Shown here piece by piece: positions 54,801-63,700 of a DNA stretch of 64,000 nucleotides (position 1 is its first letter; the number at the start of each line of letters is the position of its first letter). This DNA is from Anaerosporobacter mobilis DSM 15930. GTDB lineage: Bacteria > Bacillota > Clostridia > Lachnospirales > Lachnospiraceae. The notes under the pieces are model-generated. The model did no database searches. It saw only the letters and a list, made by a program, of their open reading frames with translations, and had not been told where the DNA came from. The stretch lies in contig NZ_FRCP01000024.1 in NCBI RefSeq assembly GCF_900142955.1, forward strand, positions 25,918 through 89,917, given 5' to 3'. The translations under genes were made by a program, and so were the position numbers.

Positions 54801-55645
54801 AAGACGGTGTTTATGCGCTGGAAATAACAGCAGTCGATGTAGCTGGGAACAAAAGTATAGTGAATCAAAGTACATATGCTAGGTTGGTGGATCGCGACGT
54901 TTTGGCATACATTATGGATAGTAATTTGGTTAATAAAACTGGTTTGTATTCATTCCAATATGAAAATGGAGATGCAATCAGTAAACGACCAGATGATTTT
55001 AGTGATATTAATATACTTGTATTTGCAAAAAAGAAATCAGATACTCAAATCGTTTTGAGAGATAACAATGAATTAGAGATAAATACGGATGCGACCATAA
55101 GTACTGATAATAGTTTATACGGAATAGGAATATATCGCTATTCATTGCAAGCTAATTATTTCAAAGATAATTTTCAGAATGATACAGATATGGAATTGCA
55201 TCTAACTGTTAACAATGAAGATGAAAGAGTTGATTTGGGTAAAATGCATATTGATAATATCATGCCAACCTGTGAGATTCCGATTGAGTTTAAATCGTGG
55301 AATTGGTATTATGGAGAACTTGACCGTACTATTACATTGGCTAACATAAGTGAGCCAATTGATACAGATCTATGCAAAGTGTATGATAATGGAAAAGAGA
55401 TCCCATTTACTTATATAAGCGAGAACAATTCACTAGAATTTACTCTTACCAAAGGATGGCATAGTGTTGGAGTTATTATCAATGATATGGCAGGAAACTC
55501 TACTAATATTAGCGAAAGGGAATATATGTATATTGGGTATTTTTGGTTGTGGTTTATTGCAACATTAGCAGCGATTGCTCTTACTGCAATGATTATAATT
55601 GTTTCACGAAATATAAGAAGAAAAAGAAGAATTGAATCAGAATAA
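48818..55645 (+). CDS. Giant repeat-rich surface protein, membrane anchored
   Basis: 2,275 residues. A signal peptide (basic start, hydrophobic core about 10-26, likely cut after AYA near 37) is followed by an acidic PT-EEE repeat stalk (about 40-85), InlB-B-like repeats (NGTITESED type, about 260-510), then a long series of Ig-like blocks that begin with DTTKPEI or similar. Two blocks are nearly identical 696-base DNA repeats. A membrane segment (about 2244-2266) and basic tail (RNIRRKRRIESE) close it. It has no LPXTG. Between the kinase and the WXG100 genes, it may be an adhesin or an outer part of the T7SS. Confidence 0.9.
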   Translation: MHRYVKKYMKRFILIFIIVILFVDVISAAVHNNAYAEGLPTSEDEGLPTTEEEAPPTSEEEAPPTTEEEEPPTTGEEEPPATEEENLPTFEILIDQSIRGNITITLQNSEDPTEIQTEEVVDGKVTFNDFVNSSDTYDIQITGMIGYEDYSQLGLTFSDTYLSFELIDFEPLETIEVRGLIVDEGDNPYCDGGTVSYTGYDDGSVNLENDGTFCATVYKDKSYEFTVIPANEKYNNPMYLGIVNGQTDILDLNGKLSIKEFSITTNAGENGTITESEDSIPYGSSRSVSAKADQGYRIETFMIDNSPVTDAVGKVEYDFSFDEINTDHIVEVTFTVKTWEVRFSFSENGKLFQEENEDMLVSGGYIIAKEGDNPSFTAKADNNYHISSVEIDGVVQTDCVYNNDLTEYSYEFTNIDNDHFITITFAINTYDINIITGENGSVLVGDSSAGTTQNINHGENLTLILVPDEEYDVEEITLDGEAVNNFDFIDNNSTYEYVLPVTEAHTITIKFCRIETIDDDLTGYKLMAENLISGYPKIVGGTQVYNFLNGDSRVIITPQLPYTKIRINGERNFISSYSEIEISDSKKISRIEVYNPSKRLGSRWVEINILDIQIIMDKTEPCVVDIPAMEWTNHDYIVNGNVTDEDSETNPSSGLSRVVWSNVQLTKTQVLEEETNTVPISNGTYAFTCTGEHNNERYYVYAVDNANNVSDEKTIDIKIDMTKPEITEFTFGKLESYVDPQNINFLTYGTFFNKTIEVEVSVKDEGVSSGLKEITIYSDGNAVETKPVVGSSAKFDLGTGYFSGNEITASIKDVAGNESEGKTKPSDVVTNANSDKVCIKNEKPIISIEPTSPASNVNEEKKWYNSNVGFDIKVTTESGGIYAIGIKINGQEITTDVNKKKIDANYYVSQTLLETFNVNTDLQPLEGENIIEVTAVNNYGNKQTITEKVYIDTTKPEITEFTFGKLESYVDPQNINFLTFGTFFNKTIEVEVSAKDEGVSSGQKEITIYSDGNAVETKPVVGSSAKFNLGFDYFSGNEITASINDVAGNESEGKTKPSDVVTNANSDKVCIKNEKPIISIVPTSSASYVKEEKQWYNNNVGFDIKVTTESGGIYAIGIKINGQEITTDVKKKKIDANYYESPTLQETFNVNTDFRPLDGENIIEVTAVNNYGNKQTITEKVYIDTTKPKIVGFNIDKLNSDMNSVMLNYLSFGNFFNDKVRITVIADDNNGATSGISTITLYVNGNPVDDLAQTTTVIGEGKSQAVFILPKEIISNSNILKAELTATATDNVKNSSFTTTPSSVNSSIKSNLLVVETINPIIEFSVPQAIYTDKDDKKSYNDDVMINIQAKDVDSGIRSVQISINGTEIQKDMNGKEVNAYFSITETHAEVFQISTSQGIRADDGSYVIEVTVVDNAGNKYMTSETVYKDTDRPNITGINFIPTTSDGISDTSEFIDELEYGFFFKEEFTAVVHVSDKEPSSGLDRIKYHLISYQNGKKTGENSGEVVIVDGIATIAVPKGFKGQIILEALDNTKNSSMEVTSKAFVSDDSNPKISIVINNDTSYTDADGNKLYVSDMSFTVSLTDNLSGIKEIGYSKQSEKETLERKVISINNTGYKVGDDIGDGWVISEMDCNLITKVSKIFKLKSEDNDIVLAFDVTDNCNNKKDNVKTEKITIDKTAPIINVVFRKDVSKSSYYYNANRIADITVLERNFDEDLIKAIIQNTYGNVPNVSFKKESNIKHVAVINFDEGDYTLDVKGKDLGDHSATVSYSGGNEKLFYVDKTKPLTADNFSTFSSSKTNNSFNEDKTISIEVTEHNFDPQLIHLTIKRKTAGSSHTGAGFTDVSDIASISKWISSGDKHKLSFTISEDGVYQVELKTSDLAENSQDTSSTVVFEIDKTVPVVKTRNDNFVASDDTEFLDIYPYSRKDELAPSIEFEDLNLDHLEYVLTTFIPDYTGSEGQTIVQPARTYVEEDKNKTGIIKEAKFTLPNFEKDGVYALEITAVDVAGNKSIVNQSTYARLVDRDVLAYIMDSNLVNKTGLYSFQYENGDAISKRPDDFSDINILVFAKKKSDTQIVLRDNNELEINTDATISTDNSLYGIGIYRYSLQANYFKDNFQNDTDMELHLTVNNEDERVDLGKMHIDNIMPTCEIPIEFKSWNWYYGELDRTITLANISEPIDTDLCKVYDNGKEIPFTYISENNSLEFTLTKGWHSVGVIINDMAGNSTNISEREYMYIGYFWLWFIATLAAIALTAMIIIVSRNIRRKRRIESE
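50981..52372 (+). repeat. Tandem 696-bp repeats in the surface-protein gene
   Basis: Copies at 50981-51676 and 51677-52372 (232 residues each) are almost identical over long runs. The third unit from 52373 keeps the period at first but has diverged. Recent duplication, and probably unstable in copy number. Confidence 0.85.
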
Positions 55646-55663
55646 ATGTATTAGAAAGAGTGT

Positions 55664-55692
55664 TTGCAATTGCAAGTAAATAATGGTAAAAT
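55664..55692 (+). promoter_or_regulatory. Sigma-A promoter inside the T7SS locus
   Basis: TTGCAA (55664-55669), 17-base spacer, TAAAAT (55687-55692), about 100 bases before the coiled-coil gene. It starts a second transcription unit for the WXG-EssC part. Confidence 0.55.
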
Positions 55693-55794
55693 ATATAAAT
55701 ACAAGGAAGAATATGTCGTGTTTTTATTATTACTGTATACATGTAGAAAGGATTTTAAACCTTTATATACATGGATAATTTAAGGGGGATTGTT

Positions 55795-56364
55795 ATGTCT
55801 TATGAGAGTGAATATAGTAGTAGTTGTAGCAGATATTATAACGCTTGCTCCGAAATTAATAGTTGTAATAACAGATTAAGAGAATTAGAGATGCAGAAAC
55901 AACAGAAGATCAAGGAGATTAATAAGCTTGAGACTGATATCAAGGATCATGAGGAGGCTCTTTCTGCTGTAGAAAAAATGCTTCAGAGTGATAGTAATCT
56001 AAATCAGGATATTAGCAATATTTCTAATAAGACAGATCATGCTGCAGACAACTTTATCGGAATGGTAAAAGCAAGTGACATTAAAAGTAAAGATTTAAGA
56101 GACGTCTATAGTAATGAGATGGCAAAAACAAAAAGTACATTAAGTGGTATTATAGATGGATTGAAGACAAAAAAGACGACATTAACTAATAAAATTGTAG
56201 AGCTAAAAGAGAAATTGCGAATTGCAAAAGCAAATCTGGAGGATATTAAAGCAAGAATTAAAAGTACAGAATCAAGTTTACGAGATTGGCAGTCAGCTAG
56301 GTCAAGTGCATCAATAGATATGGAGTACTATAGTCGAAAGATGAGTGAAGAGGATGAGGATTAA
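55795..56364 (+). CDS. Coiled-coil protein of T7SS locus (YwqH/DUF5082-like)
   Basis: 189 residues from the ATG at 55795, with AAGGGGGA upstream; an ATG at 55771 lacks a ribosome site. Almost entirely helical, with long coiled coils (about 22-60 and 115-165). Its YESEYSS and serine-rich start and 'NLNQDISNISNKTDHA' mid part resemble YwqH/DUF5082 proteins that accompany LXG and WXG T7SS genes. Probably a secreted or structural helper. Confidence 0.75.
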   Translation: MSYESEYSSSCSRYYNACSEINSCNNRLRELEMQKQQKIKEINKLETDIKDHEEALSAVEKMLQSDSNLNQDISNISNKTDHAADNFIGMVKASDIKSKDLRDVYSNEMAKTKSTLSGIIDGLKTKKTTLTNKIVELKEKLRIAKANLEDIKARIKSTESSLRDWQSARSSASIDMEYYSRKMSEEDED

Positions 56365-56464
56365 CATGTATGTAGTAGGCAGCCTTAAAACACAGATATG
56401 TTGTCGGCATGTAAAAGAGTTTTGCAATTACCTAAATTAACATAAAGATAGTAAGGAGGTTTAT

Positions 56465-57979
56465 ATGACAGACAATAAGGAAAATGTATTACAGCTTCTT
56501 GCAGACTCAAGACTAGCACTTATGAACCAGCAAGATACCGTAGCACTAAAATTAGCGACACAAGCAAAGAGATTAGAACCAGATAATCCAGAAACCTACA
56601 AATGTGCAGCAAATGCATGTATGTCCTTGGGAAATTACAAAGAAGCCATACATAATTATAGTCAAGCAATTAGAATTGATCCTAAGAATGGTAATCGATA
56701 TTTTGATTTGGGATTTGCACTTGCGACATCTGAGAAAATAGCGGATGCCATGAGAAATTTTGCTAAAGCAGAGGAATTAGGATGTAGTCCAGAAAACCTT
56801 GCACAATTGTATAATGTGTTGGGAATTTGTTGTTTCGATATTGCAAGATACGATGATGCTCTTATCAATCTTAATAAAGCGGAACAAATAGTAGGAGTCG
56901 ATATGGATATTCTACAACGGAAGGCTATTCTATATGGTATTAAAGGAGATATTAGAAACGGTATTCTCACTGCCAATCAGTTGAAACTGATTGCACCAAC
57001 AGAATACATGGGATATAAGATTGCATTTAAATTGTTAGTACAGGATAAACGTCTAGAAGCAGCAGAAAAAGAACTAGAACGAGCAATGAAATATACAAGT
57101 CCTTCAATGGATTTATATAATGATAGTATGACATTAGAGCTTGAAAAATACAATATTGATAAGGAAAGCTCACATTTTGAAGCAGCACTTACAATTATAG
57201 AAAAAGCCTTAAAATCGGTTAAGCCTACAATTACAAATGTAATAGAAGGGTATATAAATGCTGCAGAGATAAATCTACAACTTGAAAAGCCAGATCAAAC
57301 TATTCATTGTCTAAATGCGGCGCAAAATCCAATTGGAGCATATAATAGTGGGTTTGAAATATTGGATAAGGAGTTTGTTCCGGTAGAATTAACAGAATAT
57401 GATGTAGAAGAAATGATGGTAGCTGATAAAGAAAAAATCATAGAACAATATGGAGATTACGGTTTGGAAGAGATGGTCCAAAGTGTTGAACCTGACGAAG
57501 ACGGAAATAGAAACTATTTCACGGAGATTGAGGATGATACAGAAGAAAAAGAAGAGGTACATAAGCTGTCTGAAACGGAGAAGGCAGAATACTCGAAGGA
57601 GAATATTGATCAGATCAATAGACTGTATATTGGTGCATATACCTTGAAAAAGGATTATGAAAAGGTTATTGAGTATGCTAAGGTATTACAAGCAAGTGAA
57701 AATATCCACAATTCATACATAGGTAAATATACTGAAGCAAATGCTTTGATGGAGATGTGTTCTCCGGATGCAACAAAGAAATACGAAGAAACAATACGAT
57801 TCTTTAGGAATGCGATGATCAAAGATCCAAGTGATTTGGCTGCATTGAATTTTAGAATACAGTGCTATATTGATATCAAAGAATATAATGAGGCAGAACA
57901 ACTTTGTAATCTACTAGCAAAAGAGATGAAAGAACCAATATTGAAAAAAATTGAAGAAGCAAGGTCGAAAGGAGAATAA
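56465..57979 (+). CDS. TPR-repeat protein of the T7SS locus
   Basis: 504 residues after AAGGAGG. TPR units start near residue 20 (ALKLATQAKRLEPDNPETY, AIHNYSQAIRIDPKNGNRY) and recur in the C-terminal third, separated by an acidic linker near 330-365. No signal or membrane part, so cytoplasmic. It may act as a chaperone or scaffold for the secretion substrates encoded directly after it (two bases away). Confidence 0.85.
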   Translation: MTDNKENVLQLLADSRLALMNQQDTVALKLATQAKRLEPDNPETYKCAANACMSLGNYKEAIHNYSQAIRIDPKNGNRYFDLGFALATSEKIADAMRNFAKAEELGCSPENLAQLYNVLGICCFDIARYDDALINLNKAEQIVGVDMDILQRKAILYGIKGDIRNGILTANQLKLIAPTEYMGYKIAFKLLVQDKRLEAAEKELERAMKYTSPSMDLYNDSMTLELEKYNIDKESSHFEAALTIIEKALKSVKPTITNVIEGYINAAEINLQLEKPDQTIHCLNAAQNPIGAYNSGFEILDKEFVPVELTEYDVEEMMVADKEKIIEQYGDYGLEEMVQSVEPDEDGNRNYFTEIEDDTEEKEEVHKLSETEKAEYSKENIDQINRLYIGAYTLKKDYEKVIEYAKVLQASENIHNSYIGKYTEANALMEMCSPDATKKYEETIRFFRNAMIKDPSDLAALNFRIQCYIDIKEYNEAEQLCNLLAKEMKEPILKKIEEARSKGE

Positions 57980-57981
57980 TC

Positions 57982-58302
57982 ATGGCAAATGATTATGACA
58001 TATATCTTGATGATAATGCATTTACAACAGCGGAGTCTGAGATGGTTGCTCTAAAAAAAAGAGTTGAAGAACTGAAAAAGAAACTTGAAAAGATGTATTC
58101 AGACCTGTCAAATGCATTGGTTACTCCTGCTGGTAAGGCAATTGAATTGAAGGCTGGTAAGGTTTTAATCAAACCGATTGAAGATCTTTCGCTCGTTATT
58201 CAGCATGTATCGGATACATTAAATGAAATCATTGGGACAGGATATTACAAAGATGTTTGGGTTAAGTTCGATGAACTTAATCAAAATATAAATTTTAATT
58301 AA
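57982..58302 (+). CDS. Helical T7SS-associated small protein
   Basis: 106 residues, two bases after the TPR gene. Helix-rich with a coiled coil at about 18-45, length of a WXG100 protein but no clear WXG. It is the first of three small helical proteins in a row, so it probably forms a complex with its neighbours. Confidence 0.75.
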   Translation: MANDYDIYLDDNAFTTAESEMVALKKRVEELKKKLEKMYSDLSNALVTPAGKAIELKAGKVLIKPIEDLSLVIQHVSDTLNEIIGTGYYKDVWVKFDELNQNINFN

Positions 58303-58320
58303 AAATAGGAGGATATTATT

Positions 58321-58647
58321 ATGGCAATGGGAAAGACAAGTACTGTAAATATCACACCAGAAATGATGAATAATGCATTGAATGTGATTAGTGACTATCG
58401 AAAAAAGACCGTCGATCTACATACGCAATTAAGTGATACGGTGGCAACATTAATTCCAAGTAATTTTAGCGGGAATGCTGCAGATGGGTTTAAGATCTTT
58501 TATGAAAATAAAATTGAACCTGCAGTAGGTGAGGGATTAACTAATTTACTAGATAGTTTACAGAAAATGTGTGAAGGAATTCTTCAAGCAATTCCACAAG
58601 ATTCAGTTGGTTTAGATGATCAATTGGCTGAAGAAAATAAAAAATAA
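58321..58647 (+). CDS. WXG100-like protein (FSG turn)
   Basis: 108 residues, AGGAGGATATT before the ATG. Two long helices flank NFSGNAADGFKIFYE (about 50-64), where F takes the place of W in the WXG turn. Such variants are accepted T7SS partners. It probably pairs with one of the adjacent small proteins. Confidence 0.82.
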   Translation: MAMGKTSTVNITPEMMNNALNVISDYRKKTVDLHTQLSDTVATLIPSNFSGNAADGFKIFYENKIEPAVGEGLTNLLDSLQKMCEGILQAIPQDSVGLDDQLAEENKK

Positions 58648-58661
58648 GGAGGGGAAAGTGA

Positions 58662-58961
58662 ATGGCTGGTTGTAGAATAGTAAATGCACAAGTGGTGACA
58701 GCGGTGGAAGCAATTACAAAGTGTTATGGAGATTATAAAACTGCAGGAGAAAATTTTGTGACTGATTTTAATTCAGCAATTACTGAAATGGAGGGTGCAG
58801 CAAAGGATGCACTGAAAACGCTAATAGATGGTGCTGTAAAAACATTTGTTGAAACAGATTTACCAACAGCTGTGGATGGTATGTCTAAATTACTGGAAGG
58901 TAATAGAGATAATTTTGAAAAAGTAGATCAACAATTAGCTGATAGTATAAGCGGTAAATAA
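58662..58961 (+). CDS. Small helical T7SS-associated protein
   Basis: 99 residues, AAGGAGGGGAAAGTGA before the ATG. Helical, with no WXG turn (EMEGAAKDALKTL takes its place). Third of the WXG-sized set; a hairpin follows and may reduce reading into the next genes. Confidence 0.75.
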   Translation: MAGCRIVNAQVVTAVEAITKCYGDYKTAGENFVTDFNSAITEMEGAAKDALKTLIDGAVKTFVETDLPTAVDGMSKLLEGNRDNFEKVDQQLADSISGK

Positions 58962-58970
58962 AGTTAATGT

Positions 58971-59008
58971 AGACCCGAATCATTTGCTATGAACTATGGT
59001 TCGGGTCT
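58971..59008 (+). terminator. Hairpin after the WXG-like genes
   Basis: AGACCCGAA (58971-58979) pairs with TTCGGGTCT (59000-59008). The T-run after it is poor, so it is probably a partial terminator or RNA stabiliser that keeps the small substrates more abundant than the EssC genes. Confidence 0.5.
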
Positions 59009-59052
59009 AGGTTTATATGTAGTAACGAATCAATTGGTAAGGGGGCTTCAAA

Positions 59053-60753
59053 ATGGTCTTTAAGGTTCTAAGCGAAGAAGAGATATCTTTACTGAATGTA
59101 GAACAGAAAGTAAAGTATGAAGAAGAACGTAATGTGTATCAACAAAGGGTTGATTTTGTTAATCGACTTGAAGAATTGGAAGATGTTAAAGTTGAGCAAT
59201 ACAATATGGAGATGTCAGCAATTGAAATTATTCAAGATAGAGAGATCAACCAGTACCAAAATCCAGAATTTACATTAAAAACTAGTGTTTCTGTAAAAAA
59301 ACCAAATCTACAAGTAGTAAGTTTTCAGTCATTGGAACAAGATAAACCAGTTCTTCCAATGATTATGAAGAAGCCGAGGATTCAGGTAGTATACTTTCAT
59401 CAGAAAGAATCTGCTCGTAAAGAGCTGCCGTTGATTACTAAACCTGTGGTTAGCAGCAGAAATTATAATGAAGTAAAATTAGAACAACTTGATCTTCCTG
59501 GTGTTGAAAAGATTACTATATCAATGAAAACACACAAACCAATTACGAATGATCATCCAAGTTTACCTGCTATAACAAAACCATCTATTAATTTAGATAT
59601 GAATGTAGAACAAATTGCAACCTCTTCTAATGTTAATACAAAGAACTTACCAGAGGTTTTAAAAACGAACATACCAATCCGCAAAGTTGCAATGGCTATA
59701 GATACTAGGCATGACTTACCAGAGGTTCTAAAAACGAACATACCAAACCACAAAGTTGCAATGGCTGTAGATACTAGGCCTGACTTACCAGAAGTTCTAA
59801 AAACAAACATACCAAACCACAAAGCTGCAATGGCCGTAGATACTAGGCCTAATCTACCAGAAGTAGAGAAAATGAACATACCGATCCAAAAAGCTTCAAT
59901 GGATATAGATACGCAACTGAATCTATCAGGTATCCAAAGATCATCTATAAAATTAGATATTAATACAAACATAGATAAGTTTGAAAAGTCTTCAAAAATT
60001 GTTCCTCAAAACTTACCAAGGGTGCTTAAAATAAATGCACCGATCCATTCGGTTCCAATGGAAAATAGTATTTCTCCTAGTCTGCCAACTGTTAAAAAAA
60101 CAAGTATACCAGAACATTCGGTTACAATACCAATAATTAAGGCAGAATTACCAGAATTACAAGAGGTAATAAAGGTTAATAATGATAGAAAACCATTTGG
60201 TGAAATGAAGCCAATTGAAGATGTTAAGTTGACAACTGTTGTTAAACCTGACGTAAATATTCAAGAATTTGAAATGAAAAGTTTGCCATCAGTACATTTA
60301 CCGAAACGATTCAGGCCTAACATTAATATAAAAGAATATAACGGATTCAGTCAGTCAAAAATAGAAGTAACAAAGGTTCCAGAAATGAGTATTCCAAAAT
60401 CTACATACACAAAAGAGCTAAAAATGGATACACCAAAGTTGCCTAATGTTCATGAAATAACTGCAACATCAAAAGAATTTAACTTGCCAGATTTACTAAA
60501 ACCAAACATGCCAGTAGTGAAAACTTCAATTCCAATCATAAATATAAACAAACCTTTACATAACGAGTCTGACAATCAGGAAAATCAAGTTGAAACTACT
60601 AAAGATTATACATTACATTCTATAATGAAAGATTCTATTAAAATTCCAGATGCGAGTTTAGTATTGAAAGAATTACTTTATGAGCTAGGGGGAGAAATTA
60701 AGGATTTGAAAGGATTAGAAGATGAAGAACAACGAGATAATGATTTCTGCTAA
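59053..60753 (+). CDS. Repeat-built protein next to EssC
   Basis: 566 residues, AAGGGGGC before the ATG. After a helical start (about 1-75), nearly the whole chain is a degenerate 23-residue unit with core LPEVLKTNIP...MAVDTR; four units at about 199-290 are nearly identical. There is no membrane part, no signal and no known motif. I do not recognise it. Position (between WXG proteins and EssC, overlapping EssC by 32 bases) suggests a structural T7SS component or substrate-binding protein with an elongated form. Confidence 0.8.
   Translation: MVFKVLSEEEISLLNVEQKVKYEEERNVYQQRVDFVNRLEELEDVKVEQYNMEMSAIEIIQDREINQYQNPEFTLKTSVSVKKPNLQVVSFQSLEQDKPVLPMIMKKPRIQVVYFHQKESARKELPLITKPVVSSRNYNEVKLEQLDLPGVEKITISMKTHKPITNDHPSLPAITKPSINLDMNVEQIATSSNVNTKNLPEVLKTNIPIRKVAMAIDTRHDLPEVLKTNIPNHKVAMAVDTRPDLPEVLKTNIPNHKAAMAVDTRPNLPEVEKMNIPIQKASMDIDTQLNLSGIQRSSIKLDINTNIDKFEKSSKIVPQNLPRVLKINAPIHSVPMENSISPSLPTVKKTSIPEHSVTIPIIKAELPELQEVIKVNNDRKPFGEMKPIEDVKLTTVVKPDVNIQEFEMKSLPSVHLPKRFRPNINIKEYNGFSQSKIEVTKVPEMSIPKSTYTKELKMDTPKLPNVHEITATSKEFNLPDLLKPNMPVVKTSIPIININKPLHNESDNQENQVETTKDYTLHSIMKDSIKIPDASLVLKELLYELGGEIKDLKGLEDEEQRDNDFC
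59644..59925 (+). repeat. Tandem 69-bp coding repeats
   Basis: Units starting at about 59647, 59716, 59785 and 59854, each 69 bases (23 codons), with few differences. They are in frame, inside the gene at 59053. Confidence 0.85.
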
Positions 60754-63700
60754 ATTTGTAAGTGACAGTATTTCAGAGGAAATATCTTTTCTTGTGCTAA
60801 GAGATATATCTCTAAAATCATTTATTGAGGCTATATATTATGGCATGAAGAAACTAAGTGACCATGAAGATGCCTTTCAGCTTTTGAATAATTATTTACG
60901 AACTCGTAAGGAGTTGCAGGTAATCTACAATGCAAAAGGTGATTTTAATATAATTGATTTTACAGAAAAAATTGAGGATCAATATGTATATGATATGAAA
61001 CTGGATGAACTTGGCTTTGTTACATCTAGCTGTGTGTTGTTTACGACTGACATAGAAGTAATGTCAACTGGATTATTTCAAAAGAATGAGAAAAGTTATA
61101 TATTAAAATCAGAGAATTCACTTGAATATAACATTAGTACACGACGTCTGAATGTAATTGAACCATCGATCATTGATATTATTCCAGCTAATGAGATGCC
61201 AAGGAAAGATAAGGCCTCTATTATTGATGTAATGATTCCAACGTTGTTGTCAACTGGTGGTATGTTGCTAGCCAGATCTCTTGTCATGTCATTATCACCA
61301 AGTGCTTCTAGTATGGGAGATACCATGCTGTTAATGTCAGGGGCCATGGGTGTTGTGGCACTGGTAACAACTCTTTATAACTATGTAAGACAAAAGACGA
61401 AGTACAAAAAAGATGTAGCAGAGTGGAAAACAAATTATGAAAACTATATACATAGGAAGATTAAAACAATTAATGAATGGCAGAAAAGTGATATCAAGTA
61501 TTTAAATAGTGTATATCCTAATATGGATACCCTTTTTAATAATACCGGAGAAATAAGTAGTGCCATTTTTTCGCGTTCTCAAAATGATAATGATTTCATG
61601 ACAATATCATTAGGAACTTCGAATGAAGTGAAGCCACTGTTTGAAATCAAGAGTGATAAGAAGGATAATATTTTTTATGATGTATACTATAAAAAATATG
61701 GTGATACGATCAAAATACAGATTCCATCTAAAAAAGATGACAAAAGAAAAAAGAAACTGACACCAGATGAAAGAGAAGCAGAGGATAGGAATAAATTCTT
61801 ACTTACAGATTTGGCTTATAATTTTGCTAATAAAGGAGTAGATCCTAAGGACAGTAATGAAATTATTGGATTCAATTACTTAAGAAGTGATGATGATACG
61901 AAACCACCATTGTTACTTGATTTGAAATCATGTGGTGCTTTGGGAGTGGTATCAAACGATGAACAGACCTCTAAGAACTTTGTTCAACATGTTGTATTTG
62001 AATTATCCTATTATCATTCCCCAGAAGATCTACAGTTTGTATTCTTCTTTAATCAAGAAGATGCAGCTAACAAAAATAAAATATTAGGAAATTATAAGTA
62101 TTTACCTCATGCCAATGAACTATTTGAAGGAACTTCACAATTTGTATTTGATAAAGACAAATCCGGAATTGTGTTTGGACAACTCTTAAGTATTATGAAC
62201 GGACGTAGCAAAACAACGAAAGAAGAGAAAGAAGAGGAAACTTCTAGTCAGAAGCTTACACAAATCGTATGTATTGTTTTTGATGATTACGATATTAAGG
62301 AAACTGGCTTTTCAAAATTCCTACCAGAAGTACCTAAAGAAGGCGAACCTTATGTGAATACCAATGGACTTACTTTTATATTTATCCAGTCTGTGAAAGA
62401 CAAATTACCAAAGTACTGTGGTAACATTGTTGATATACACAATGTCAACTCTAATGAAAGAAAGTGTAGTTTACGGTACAATGTTCTCACTAGAGAGATT
62501 TTAAATGTCTTAAGTGAAGGCAATGATGATGATACAAAAGCAAATGATACAGATAAATTAATAGAATATAAACATTTTGAAAATGATTACATATTTGATG
62601 AGAAAAAGTATAGGGAAAACTTTGAATTGGTATTCAAACAATTAAGTGCAATCTATTACACTAGGATTGCTGAAAATGGTAAAGTTCCATCGATGGTTAC
62701 ACTTTTTGAACTTTATGGGTATAACTCTGAAAAAGTACAGAATAATGAGATTAAGGATAGTATGCTTGAAAGTTGGAAGAAGATAGATGTAAATGATGTA
62801 ACTAGAAACCTTTGTGTTCCTATCGGTAAGAATGAACATGGTCCTTTATATCTTGATCTATACGAGAAAGCCGATGGACCACATATGCTTGTAGCTGGAA
62901 CAACGGGATCTGGTAAGTCGGAAACGATCATTACCTATTTAATTGGATTATGCATGAAGTTCTCGCCTTTGGATCTGAATTTGATGCTAGTTGATATGAA
63001 AGGTGGAGGATTCTCAGATCGTCTGGGAAGTTTACCTCATTGCGTGGGAGTTGTAACGGATACCGCAGGGGAGGAAGAAGGAACTTCCGCAGCATATATG
63101 TTAAAGCGTTTTCTAGAATCCTTAAATGCGGAGATAAAGAGACGTAAGTTACTTCTTTCAAGTTTCGGTGTCGATAATGTAGACTCATACATAAGAGCAC
63201 TTCGTGTTATAAAACAAATTAAAGAATTGCAGAAGCAATCGGGGAATAGTGAAACAATTGCTTCCTTACAAAAAAAGTTGAATGAGAAACAAGTAGAAGC
63301 TTTGAATAAGGAAGTAGAAGAACTTGCTACGCTGTCGCATCTTATATTGGTTGTTGATGAATTTACTGAATTGAAGCGATTTTCTAATGAAAGTAATGAT
63401 GTAGATTTCATTGCAGAGATTACAACAATTGCCCGTGTGGGACGTACCTTGGGATTTCATATTGTATTGGTCTCTCAGAATATCGAAGGCGCTATCACAG
63501 ATGATATAAGAGTAAATTCAAAGGCTAGAATCTGCTTGAAAGTTGCGACAAAACAGGCATCAAAGGAGATGATCGGCAGCTCAGTCGCAGCAGCTCCAAA
63601 GATGCCCCTTAATGGTCAAGCATATCTGCTTGTGGGTACTGGAACTAGGTTCGAATATTTTCAATCTGCCTATACTGGTGCCAATAAGAACTTAAATATA

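Noticed and set aside
59644..59925. Regular 69-bp repeats as a CRISPR array
   Set aside because: The repeats are contiguous, in frame with a long gene, and have no unique spacers.
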